Below are positions 14,593-21,398 of a DNA stretch of 22,309 nucleotides, in pieces; within the stretch, counting starts at the first letter, position 1; each line of letters starts with the position of its first letter. A model generated the notes under the pieces. That model saw only the letters and a list, made by a program, of their open reading frames with translations, was not told the origin of the DNA and searched no databases. The stretch is from contig CAAEDK010000092.1 of NCBI GenBank assembly GCA_900754605.1, positions 1 to 22,309 of the forward strand, read 5' to 3'. Origin of the DNA: an uncultured Oscillospiraceae bacterium. Lineage in GTDB: Bacteria; Bacillota_A; Clostridia; Oscillospirales; Oscillospiraceae. The translations under genes and the position numbers were made by a program.

Positions 14593-14598
14593 AACAGG

Positions 14599-15471
14599 TT
14601 GTATTTGATTTTGCTATGCTTCGGAACGCTCTTTGGCCTGGGAGCGTTCTTTTTACTGGCCGGACTTCTCCGGCTGCCCACTTCCGCCAGCACAAAGGCC
14701 GTACTGACCGTCACGAACCGGGGAAAGGCGAAAAAGAACAGCATGAACGCTATCCTGTTCGACATGGCGGCAAAGGCGGCGCCTCTGGTTCGGCTGGACG
14801 CCTATAAACGGCGCAAGCTGGAAGCCCAGCTTAAATCCGCCGAAATTCAAATGTCCCCGGAAACCTATGTGGCGGCGGCCTGGGTCAAGGGCGGGCTGAT
14901 CGGGCTGCTGGTGATCCCTGCCCTGCTGATTTTTCCTATCCTGGCGCCGGTGATCCTTTTTCTGGCGGTGGCCGTCTTTTTTAAGGAGCAGAAACGGGCG
15001 GATGAGATCGTCCAGCAGCGGCGGGAAGAAATTGAAACGGAACTGCCCCGTTTTGTCAATACTGTGGAACAGGAGCTTCGTTCCTCCCGTGATGTGCTGA
15101 ATATCCTGAAAGCCTATCAGCACAACGCTGGTCACGCCATGAAGCGGGAGCTGGAGATCACGATTGCGGATATGGCCTCCGGCAACGAGGAAAACGCCCT
15201 GACGCGCTGGGAGAGCCGGATTGGAAGCACCATGCTCTCCGATGTGGTGCGCGGGCTGATCTCCGTCAAGCGCGGCGATAACGGCATTATGTACTTTCAA
15301 ATGCTCTCCATGACCTTCAAACAGCTTGAACTCCAAAAGCTGAAACTGGAGGCCATGAAGCAGCCGGGGAAAATGCGTAAATATTCCTTCATGCTTCTGG
15401 GCTGTTTCCTGCTGATGTATCTGGGCGTTCTGGGCTATGTGGTCTTGGAAGCCTTTGGAGATTTGTTCTGA
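14599..15471 (+). CDS. tadC: TadC-like inner-membrane platform protein
   Basis: The 290-aa product starts at TTG 14599 with GAGGTGA at 14585-14591, inside the end of the preceding gene. It has a membrane helix at residues 1-22, two in the middle (about 93-130) and one at the C-terminus (about 263-285). Between the last two is a helical T2SSF domain (ETELPRFVNTVEQELRSSRDV..., LQKLKLEAMKQPGKMRKYS). It is the paralogous partner of TadB; together they form the platform that CpaF turns or pushes. Overlaps the next frame's ATG by 4 nt (ATGA), though translation there probably starts 18 nt later. Confidence 0.85.
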   Translation: MYLILLCFGTLFGLGAFFLLAGLLRLPTSASTKAVLTVTNRGKAKKNSMNAILFDMAAKAAPLVRLDAYKRRKLEAQLKSAEIQMSPETYVAAAWVKGGLIGLLVIPALLIFPILAPVILFLAVAVFFKEQKRADEIVQQRREEIETELPRFVNTVEQELRSSRDVLNILKAYQHNAGHAMKRELEITIADMASGNEENALTRWESRIGSTMLSDVVRGLISVKRGDNGIMYFQMLSMTFKQLELQKLKLEAMKQPGKMRKYSFMLLGCFLLMYLGVLGYVVLEAFGDLF

Positions 15472-15488
15472 TGAAGGGAGGTGGCTGT

Positions 15489-15884
15489 TTGAGGCGGCTG
15501 CTGAAAGAAAAACACGGGGAAGGCTTTGTGGATGTATGCGTCCTTGTCCTGTCCGTTGCCCTCGTTCTGGCGCTGGTGGTCCGCATCGCCCCGGTGTTTG
15601 TGGCGAAACAAAACCTGGATGTGTTTGCGGATGAGCTGGTGCGGACAGCGGAGATCAATGGGCGGGTCGGTTCCGCCACCAGCTCAAAAGCGGCGGCTCT
15701 CCGGGAGGAAACCGGACTTGACCCGGATATTTCATGGAGCGACACCGGGAAAATCCAACTTGGCAACGAGGTGACGGTGACGCTCACCACCACCGTCAAT
15801 CTCGGCCTGTTCGGAGAATTTGCGTCCTTTCCTGTCACACTCACCGCAAGGGCCACAGGAGTCTCGGAGGTATATTGGAAATGA
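15489..15884 (+). CDS. DUF4320-family TadE-like pseudopilin
   Basis: The 131-aa product starts at TTG 15489, chosen because GGGAGGTGG (15476-15484) sits ideally before it; ATG 15471 lies upstream of that site. The N-terminus has basic residues, then HGEGFVD and a hydrophobic helix (about 14-36). Cleavage after Gly10 puts Asp15 at +5, like the DUF6133 pilin candidate. The rest is a small beta-rich domain (EVTVTLTTTVNLGLFGEF..., PVTLTARATGVSEVYWK). DUF4320 proteins occur beside Tad genes in Clostridia elements. Likely a minor pilin that starts or caps the fibre. Overlaps the next gene by 4 nt (ATGA). Confidence 0.78.
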   Translation: MRRLLKEKHGEGFVDVCVLVLSVALVLALVVRIAPVFVAKQNLDVFADELVRTAEINGRVGSATSSKAAALREETGLDPDISWSDTGKIQLGNEVTVTLTTTVNLGLFGEFASFPVTLTARATGVSEVYWK

Positions 15885-16426
15885 ACAGGCTGAAAACAGT
15901 TTTGAAAGACAGGTCCGGGCAGGGCACGCCCATGATTCTGGCGGTGGTGGTCTGCTGCCTGATTTTAGCCTGCGTGGTGTTTGAATATATGCGGCTGATG
16001 ATCGTGGCGCAGGGCGTCCGGGATTCCGTTCAATCCGCTATCGTAGCTGTGGCAACGGAAAATTGGGATGAAGCCTACCCCGGCCTGCGGGAAGGGTATT
16101 CGGGCGGCTACCAGCTCTCCGGTTCGTCCTGGACGCAGAATGTGACCACCGGGAATGTATATGACCGGCTGCAACAGGTGTTGGGCCTGGTGTACGAGGA
16201 TGGGCGGTATCTGAAATACGCGGGGCCGGATTTGGAATACCGCTTTTACGATCTGCACATGGAACTGGAAAACGCCCCGCTTGCCCCCTCCGCGCCGGAG
16301 GGGATTACGCAGCTTAATGTGACGGGAACAGTCACGGTGGAGGTGCCCCTTTCCTTTGGGTTCGGCCATCTACCGCCCATGCAGATCACCATGAAGCTGA
16401 ACGCCAAATATGTTCCCCGGTTTTAG
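15881..16426 (+). CDS. TadE/TadF-like pseudopilin
   Basis: The 181-aa product starts at ATG 15881 with GGAGGT at 15866-15871; the in-frame codon at 15734 lies within the previous gene and is rejected. Basic leader, then DRSGQGTPM and a hydrophobic helix (about 17-39). Cleavage after Gly13 would give a mature start QGTPM. The extracellular part (about 140 residues) contains SVQSAIVAVATENWDEAYPGLREG and a beta-rich C-terminus ending KLNAKYVPRF. Matches the plan of TadE/TadF minor pilins, which have one N-terminal helix and a larger globular head. Last gene of this pilus run; a spacer with promoters follows. Confidence 0.72.
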   Translation: MNRLKTVLKDRSGQGTPMILAVVVCCLILACVVFEYMRLMIVAQGVRDSVQSAIVAVATENWDEAYPGLREGYSGGYQLSGSSWTQNVTTGNVYDRLQQVLGLVYEDGRYLKYAGPDLEYRFYDLHMELENAPLAPSAPEGITQLNVTGTVTVEVPLSFGFGHLPPMQITMKLNAKYVPRF

Positions 16427-16490
16427 ATTTTGTCTATTTCTGCCTGGGGGGTTCCCATAGCGCAAAAAAAAGTTTGTGTGTTCTTCCACC

Positions 16491-16520
16491 TGGACGCCGG
16501 TATTGTGCAACTGATATAAT
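16491..16520 (+). promoter_or_regulatory. Extended -10 promoter P1
   Basis: TGATATAAT ends at 16520: a perfect TATAAT -10 (16515-16520) with the extended TG motif. TGGACG at 16491-16496, 18 nt upstream, matches 4 of 6 bases of the -35 consensus. It lies 58 nt before the DUF6550 gene. Confidence 0.6.
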
Positions 16521-16545
16521 TAGGACGGGGAACACATTGATTTTT

Positions 16546-16554
16546 TGATATAAT
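16546..16554 (+). promoter_or_regulatory. Extended -10 promoter P2
   Basis: A second TGATATAAT (-10 TATAAT at 16549-16554) lies 34 nt after the first. No good -35 is present (AGGACG at 16522 is 21 nt upstream), so it would depend on the extended -10. A transcript would start about 16561 and have a short leader holding AAAAGGAGG. Confidence 0.45.
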
Positions 16555-16578
16555 TTCACCTGAAAAGGAGGATTCCAG

Positions 16579-17130
16579 ATGAACGCAAAAAATAAGAAGC
16601 TGCTTGCCATCGTCGGTGTGGCGGCGGTGCTGCTGATCGTGATCGGCGTTTCCGTGTCTATGCTCGGCAAAGACGATCAGCCAACCGGAACGGACCCGGT
16701 CGCTGCCCCCACGGATGTTACAACGGAGGATGTGAGCCAGCCCCCGGAGGAAGAAACCCCGACGCCAACAGTGGAGGTTCCCGATGTTTCCGCGCCGGAA
16801 AACACCACCGCACAGGAACAGGCTGATCCCGTCCTGGATGTAGAGCAGGAGGACCAGGTGGATGTTGATTTGACTGACAGTGAGAAAAAGCCGGAAACCA
16901 CTCCGCCGCCCGCCCCGTCCCCGGAGGAACAGCAGGCGGCCAGCGAGAACAATGAGCCGATTGTTTCCGATCCCGCCGCCAATCAGCCCCAAAACGGCGA
17001 TACGCAGAACGGCTCCATCTACATTGAGGGTTTTGGATGGATTCCCGATGAAGGAGGCAGTTCCGTTGGGATTCCGGTTGGGAATGATGGAGATGAATTG
17101 ACCGGAAATCAGGTTGGCAGTATGGGCTAA
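16579..17130 (+). CDS. DUF6550-family anchored low-complexity protein
   Basis: The 183-aa product starts at ATG 16579 with AAAAGGAGG before it. A basic N-terminus (MNAKNKKLL) leads into one membrane helix (about 9-28), then a long Pro/Glu/Asp/Thr/Val-rich stretch (about 33-140) and a conserved-looking end, NGSIYIEGFGWIPDEGG, which I associate with DUF6550 proteins of Clostridia mobile elements. Topology suggests an extracellular or wall-spanning stalk with a small C-terminal docking motif. It has two promoters upstream (TATAAT at 16515 and 16549) and a strong terminator just after it, so it can be made independently of its neighbours. Role unknown; a pilus-linked surface protein is likely. 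Confidence 0.78.
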   Translation: MNAKNKKLLAIVGVAAVLLIVIGVSVSMLGKDDQPTGTDPVAAPTDVTTEDVSQPPEEETPTPTVEVPDVSAPENTTAQEQADPVLDVEQEDQVDVDLTDSEKKPETTPPPAPSPEEQQAASENNEPIVSDPAANQPQNGDTQNGSIYIEGFGWIPDEGGSSVGIPVGNDGDELTGNQVGSMG

Positions 17131-17140
17131 TATCGCATTA

Positions 17141-17170
17141 AGAGTACGGCAGAAATGCCGTACTCTTTTT
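17141..17170 (+). terminator. Strong rho-independent terminator
   Basis: AGAGTACGGCA (17141-17151) and TGCCGTACTCT (17156-17166) are a perfect 11-bp stem closed by a GAAA tetraloop and run directly into five T. It ends the DUF6550 transcript before the large secreted protein. Confidence 0.92.
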
Positions 17171-17209
17171 ATGTCCTTTTTCAAAAATCAGCAGACTGGA
17201 GGTGCGCTT

Positions 17210-18910
17210 TTGAAACGGATTTTTGCCTTCTTTTTAAGCATTTTGCTTATCCTGGGCATTTGCCCTATGAGCGCCCTGGCCGATACCGGAGGCAGCGGAA
17301 ATGTGGACGGCGGTGGCGGCAGTATGGGACAGGGAACCTCGCAGAACTCATGGAATCCGGGCATGGATGGAGTAAGAGTTACCGTGATTTACTCCGAAAC
17401 GCAGAAACCGGCATCCGCTTCTATTGACTTAACAAGCAAGACCCCCGCAATTAAAATCCATTTTGGCAAGGTATCAAAAATCCAATATAGGGATGGAAGC
17501 TCTATCTCTCCGACAACAAGCAGCTATGTTTATTACAATCCTGCGATTACAATGCCGAGGATCATCAGCACCGGCAGTAGCAAGGCGAGTATTGAAGCAA
17601 TCAAGAAATATTTTTGTGACGAAATCATTGTCCGTTATATCGCAGAACTTACGGGTATTTCTTATGATGATTTGATAACGGGAAAGTATAAATTGCTTTT
17701 GGAGCCAATCGCCTACTTCAAGCACAATGGAGTTATGTACGCCATGACTGCCCATGAAGCGGCCCTCTACGACAACCAGACGGGCGGCGCCCTGCGCAGG
17801 ACCATGACGAGCCTGACCCATAAAAATCTCCCGCTGGCGATGTACCTTGAATATTCGGATTTGGGCTTTGCGGCCTATTCCGGCCCCACGAACAAGACCT
17901 GTTCCAATGACACCATCATCGCCTACCTGGGTATGGGCATTGTCCGGTTTGAGGAACAGCCCCCTGAACAGCCGGAACCTACCGACTATGACTACGAATA
18001 CCGGGTAGACACCGATGTGATAACGCCGGTAACGCTCTATGCCGGTTCTGAGATCAACCCGGACGGCCCCGCCACTGTGACCTTTACCATCAAGGGCAGC
18101 ACCTACCGCATGAGCAATATCGTCATCCCGGAGGGGGACAGTCAGCTTGCATGGGTGAAGTGGCATACCCCGTCCGAACCGCAGGATATTACCATCACGG
18201 TGCGCACAAACCGGGGGGCTCTGAGCCAGACTACCATCAAGGCAAAAGTGGTTGATCTTTCCGGCAACGACCCGCCGGACCCGAAGGCCACCGATACCGC
18301 TGGAAGCTGGCGGCCCAGCAGCGTTCCCAGCCGGGAGGAAAAGTCCTATGCCGCATGGAGCGTGTGGTGGGCACAGTGGCACCCGTATTGGGTGTGGCAC
18401 AGCACCGGCGATGGTGATGGATATTGGGTGGATGAGGGCTGGTATGATTTCTTCCGGGACAACTACTCCGCTTCCATGACCGCCACCACAAGGATTGAAC
18501 CGGATGAGAAGGTGCCCACGGCGGCCGGGGACACCATGAAATCCGGCTACGGCGTGAGCAACACCGTCACCGCCACGGTCAGCACATCCGCGCCCATGTC
18601 CCACTACACCTACGGCCAGACGGCGGTTTCCTACTTCCCCGAATTTAACTATACGACCTACTGGCGCCTGCTGGACCGGCTCTCCAGCGGAAGAACAGCC
18701 CGGTTCCAGTTTGCCGAAAACATTTACAGCACCTACAAGCAGCGGGTCCATTTTTCGCCGGTGTGGTTCCCCGATGGGAGCTATACGGTCAATACCCATG
18801 TGATGGATATTTGGACCCCGGCCGGGATGCTCTGCGCCAACCTCACCGATTCCGTGACGATCAGCGGTTCCCTTTACGATGACTGGCATATCGCACCGGG
18901 GAACCCATGA
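17210..18910 (+). CDS. Large secreted surface protein
   Basis: The 566-aa product starts at TTG 17210 after GGAGGTG; ATGs further upstream lie in the terminator. Residues 1-24 form a signal peptide with cleavage near ALA/D, then a Gly/Ser-rich linker. The middle (about 60-250) is mixed; about 270-370 is Ig-like beta (VTLYAGSEINPDGPATVTFTIKG, ITITVRTNRGA). Residues about 383-411 are strikingly Trp-rich (SVWWAQWHPYWVW, GYWVDEGW). No LPXTG or C-terminal anchor is visible. Bases about 17395-17700 are AT-rich with different codons from the rest. I recognise no named family. The setting suggests a pilus-tip or adhesin-type partner. Its stop overlaps the next frame by 4 nt. Confidence 0.8.
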   Translation: MKRIFAFFLSILLILGICPMSALADTGGSGNVDGGGGSMGQGTSQNSWNPGMDGVRVTVIYSETQKPASASIDLTSKTPAIKIHFGKVSKIQYRDGSSISPTTSSYVYYNPAITMPRIISTGSSKASIEAIKKYFCDEIIVRYIAELTGISYDDLITGKYKLLLEPIAYFKHNGVMYAMTAHEAALYDNQTGGALRRTMTSLTHKNLPLAMYLEYSDLGFAAYSGPTNKTCSNDTIIAYLGMGIVRFEEQPPEQPEPTDYDYEYRVDTDVITPVTLYAGSEINPDGPATVTFTIKGSTYRMSNIVIPEGDSQLAWVKWHTPSEPQDITITVRTNRGALSQTTIKAKVVDLSGNDPPDPKATDTAGSWRPSSVPSREEKSYAAWSVWWAQWHPYWVWHSTGDGDGYWVDEGWYDFFRDNYSASMTATTRIEPDEKVPTAAGDTMKSGYGVSNTVTATVSTSAPMSHYTYGQTAVSYFPEFNYTTYWRLLDRLSSGRTARFQFAENIYSTYKQRVHFSPVWFPDGSYTVNTHVMDIWTPAGMLCANLTDSVTISGSLYDDWHIAPGNP

Positions 18911-18927
18911 CAGGAAAGGAAAAGACA

Positions 18928-19338
18928 ATGGACAGCAATAGAGAAATCAGGGTAATGATATTTGAGCCGGGAAAGGAACCTTATACCGCTGTGCTGGAGG
19001 ATTCCCTGGAACACCGGCAGGCCCTTGTCGGCGGCGAGATCAAATGTATCTCCCTGCCCCATGAAACCGTCCTGTGCTGTAATGCTGGTGGCAAATGGAT
19101 GGGCCTGCCCGTAAATCGACAGTTCGGGAATGACATGATCCACGGGACATTCTTTCTCTACGGCGACACCCCGGAAGGGCACGGCCTATCGCTGACCGAG
19201 AACCAGATCGCCTATTTCCGGCATTACTTTACGGGGCCGCAGCCCTCCGCCGTGACCTTTGAGGTACAATCAGCGAAAGATACGGAGGAATTCCTGCGGC
19301 TGATGTTTGGAGGCCGGAAAGGTGGTGGTTCAAAATGA
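18928..19338 (+). CDS. DUF3846-domain protein
   Basis: The 136-aa product starts at ATG 18928 with AGGAAAGG at about 18911-18920; ATG 18907 overlaps the upstream stop (ATGA) and is a weaker choice. The run VMIFEPGKEPYTAVLEDSL, LVGGEIKCISL, CNAGGKWMGLPVNRQF and IHGTFFLYG is the DUF3846 pattern, a small domain common on Clostridia phages and ICEs beside DUF3848/DUF3849 genes. A further 40 residues (LTENQIAYFRHYF...) follow the domain. Soluble; role unknown, with anti-restriction or plasmid maintenance sometimes suggested but not shown here. The next gene overlaps its stop by 4 nt. Confidence 0.82.
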   Translation: MDSNREIRVMIFEPGKEPYTAVLEDSLEHRQALVGGEIKCISLPHETVLCCNAGGKWMGLPVNRQFGNDMIHGTFFLYGDTPEGHGLSLTENQIAYFRHYFTGPQPSAVTFEVQSAKDTEEFLRLMFGGRKGGGSK

Positions 19339-19709
19339 GCAAGATGTTTTCTGTTGTGACCCTGGCCTCGGACTCCGGCCTGCTGGAAGAATACTACGCT
19401 CCCGGAAGCCCGGACTGTGCGGAAGATCTTCTGGAGGACGAAATCATCCGGGATGATCTGAGAAGCCTGCCGAAAAGCGACCGGGTTTATGCAGAGATAG
19501 GCACCTACCTCTACGGGGAAGGTGAAACAGAACGGGCCAGTGAAGAAGAACTGGCCTATTTCAGCAAGAACTTTGAAGAACTGTATGCCTCTGTGCAAGT
19601 AGACTGGATCGGCGGACACAGCTTTGGATTTGCGGTTGAGGATGTGTTGCCAGACTATACCGATGAGCCGGAACCAGAACTGGAGGACGAGGATGATTTG
19701 GAACTATAA
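19335..19709 (+). CDS. Acidic hypothetical protein
   Basis: The 124-aa product starts at ATG 19335, overlapping the stop of the DUF3846 gene (ATGA). It is soluble and very acidic throughout, ending in an Asp/Glu tail (EPELEDEDDLEL). The start (FSVVTLASDSGLLEEYYAPGS) and the regular helices suggest a compact fold. Highly acidic small proteins of mobile elements are sometimes DNA mimics that block restriction or other defence enzymes, and its company (DUF3846, methyltransferase) fits that, but I see no ArdA or Ocr sequence match. Followed 29 nt later by the T4SS gene. Confidence 0.65.
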   Translation: MSKMFSVVTLASDSGLLEEYYAPGSPDCAEDLLEDEIIRDDLRSLPKSDRVYAEIGTYLYGEGETERASEEELAYFSKNFEELYASVQVDWIGGHSFGFAVEDVLPDYTDEPEPELEDEDDLEL

Positions 19710-19738
19710 GCTGCAGCAAGGAAAGCGAGGTTGATAGG

Positions 19739-20437
19739 TTGCTGCTGCCGATCATTATGATTTTGGTATGCGTACTGCTGGGAGGCGGTACGCTTCTTTT
19801 TTTGAAATTCTCAGAAAAGCGTAAGAAAGCCAAGAGCAGGGATAAGGAAGAACTGGCACAGATGACCGCCAATGAGTTCGTCAATGTCAAGGATATTCGC
19901 GGGAGCTTCCTCTACACCCGTGACGGCATGGCGCTGGCGTACCTGAAAATATTTCCCATCAGTACAGAACTGTTCAGCAAGAATGAAAAACGCCTGATTG
20001 CCAAACAGCTCACGGCAAGCCTGTCCAGTGGCCAGTACCCATTTCAGCTTTTGGCGGTTTCCCGCCCGGTGGATATTTCTCCCCTGATGGCGGAGCTGTC
20101 CTCTACCCTCACAGCTTCCTCTAATATCAAGCAAAAGGAACTGTTGAAGCATGAGATCGTGGAGATGGGCGGGTTTGCCCTCTCCGGCGAGGTGGTGGAA
20201 CGGCAGTTTTACATCAAAATCTGGGACAAGGCGGTTGATGGAGTGGAGCGTGATCTGCTTCAAAAGCTGAAATATCTGTCGGGCTATTTTGCCGACTGCG
20301 GCATCCAAGCCGAGATTTTGGAGCAGCAGGACATTGTACGGCTGTGCAATTTGGTGAATAACCCGGCCTATGTCCATTTGGAGGACGCTGGGTTTGAAGC
20401 GGCGATCCCGATTTTAGAAAGTGTAGGTGTTGTGTAA
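19739..20437 (+). CDS. Conserved T4SS protein found between PrgI and VirB4
   Basis: The 232-aa product starts at TTG 19739 with GAGG at 19727-19730. Residues 1-24 form a membrane anchor, then a basic stretch (KFSEKRKKAKSRDK), MTANEFVNVKDIRGSFLYTRDG, AYLKIFPISTELFSKNEKR and FQLLAVSRPVDISPLM, then VVERQFYIKIWDK and QDIVRLCNLVNNPAY. This is the pattern of the protein I know from Clostridia ICEs directly before VirB4, with a fold like the N-terminal domain of VirB4/TraC. It probably works with VirB4 at the membrane. Here it is separated from PrgI by about 13 kb of pilus and cargo genes and from VirB4 by the PAPS-reductase-like gene. Confidence 0.8.
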   Translation: MLLPIIMILVCVLLGGGTLLFLKFSEKRKKAKSRDKEELAQMTANEFVNVKDIRGSFLYTRDGMALAYLKIFPISTELFSKNEKRLIAKQLTASLSSGQYPFQLLAVSRPVDISPLMAELSSTLTASSNIKQKELLKHEIVEMGGFALSGEVVERQFYIKIWDKAVDGVERDLLQKLKYLSGYFADCGIQAEILEQQDIVRLCNLVNNPAYVHLEDAGFEAAIPILESVGVV

Positions 20438-20439
20438 GA

Positions 20440-21384
20440 ATGAAGCACACCCGGCAGGATTTGAACATCATGCAGGGTTGGAGCCTCGAAAAAAAGATCA
20501 AAGTATCGCAGATGAAAATATTGGAATGGTACAGGGCGTACAACGGGCAGGTCTTTACCAGCTTTTCGGGCGGTAAGGATTCCACGGTACTCCTTGATTT
20601 GGCACGGCAGGTCTGCCCGGATATTCCTGCCGTGTATGTTGACACAGGGTTGGAATACCCGGAACTGCGCGATTTTGTAAAAACGAAAGACAATGTGATT
20701 TGGCTTCGCCCGCGCTATCCGTTTACTCAGATCATTGAGAAATACGGCTATCCGGTTATTTCTAAGGAAGTATCCGATGTTATAAACGGCGCACGGAAGG
20801 GCCAGCCTTACCGTCTGGCCCGCCTGAACGGTGAATTGCTGGATAAGGACGGAAAGAAGTCGATTTACAACTGCGAGAAGTATAAATATCTTCTGGACGC
20901 CCCCTTTGCGGTTTCGGCCCGGTGCTGTTACCACATGAAAAAGGCCCCGCTGAACAAATTTGAACGGCAGTCCGGGCGGCATCCCATTACGGGAGTGCTG
21001 GCCTGTGAGAGCAAGCTGCGGGAACAGTCATACCTCAAATTCGGCTGCAACGGCTATGAACGCAAACGCCCTCTCAGCCAGCCCCTTGCGTTCTGGCGGG
21101 AGGAAGATATTTTGCGCTACCTGAAAATGACCGGCATCCCCTATGCCCCCATCTATGGGGATATTGTGGAGGTCAAAAAGAGGAACGGCGCCCTGACTCT
21201 GAAAACCACCGGCGTTTCCAGATCAGGGTGTATGTATTGTATGTACGGCGTTCATCTGGAGCATGAGCCGAACCGTTTTCAGCTCATGGAGAAAACCCAT
21301 CCCCGGCAGTACCACTACTGCATCCATGAGCTGGGGCTGGGCGCCGTGCTGGATTATATTGGCGTGCCGTACTCGTGCCGCTGA
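20440..21384 (+). CDS. PAPS/APS-reductase-like ATP-pyrophosphatase-fold protein
   Basis: The 314-aa product starts at ATG 20440 (ATG 20470 is an option), 2 nt after the upstream stop. SGGKDST at residues 43-49 is the PP-loop; VDTGLEYPEL follows. RCCYHMKKAPLN holds Cys162-Cys163, and Cys264-x-x-Cys267 lies near the C-terminus: together the Cys-Cys...Cys-x-x-Cys order that binds a 4Fe-4S cluster in APS-type reductases. Relatives on phages and ICEs are not sulfate-assimilation enzymes but probably modify nucleic acids; DndC of the phosphorothioate system has the same core. No dnd partners are visible. It sits between two T4SS genes as inserted cargo. Chemistry is inferred. Confidence 0.85.
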   Translation: MKHTRQDLNIMQGWSLEKKIKVSQMKILEWYRAYNGQVFTSFSGGKDSTVLLDLARQVCPDIPAVYVDTGLEYPELRDFVKTKDNVIWLRPRYPFTQIIEKYGYPVISKEVSDVINGARKGQPYRLARLNGELLDKDGKKSIYNCEKYKYLLDAPFAVSARCCYHMKKAPLNKFERQSGRHPITGVLACESKLREQSYLKFGCNGYERKRPLSQPLAFWREEDILRYLKMTGIPYAPIYGDIVEVKKRNGALTLKTTGVSRSGCMYCMYGVHLEHEPNRFQLMEKTHPRQYHYCIHELGLGAVLDYIGVPYSCR

Positions 21385-21398
21385 TTGGAGGTGTATCA

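Noticed and set aside
16537..16554. TTGATT at 16537 as -35 for the second TATAAT
   Set aside because: Only 6 nt separate them, far short of the 16-18 nt needed.
17474..18928. Reverse-strand open frame of 484 aa opposite the secreted protein
   Set aside because: Forward gene has signal peptide, ribosome site and fits the operon; the reverse frame has none of these.
20440..21384. DndC of a phosphorothioate DNA system
   Set aside because: The core is shared, but the protein is shorter than usual DndC as I know it and no dndB, dndD or dndE is nearby.
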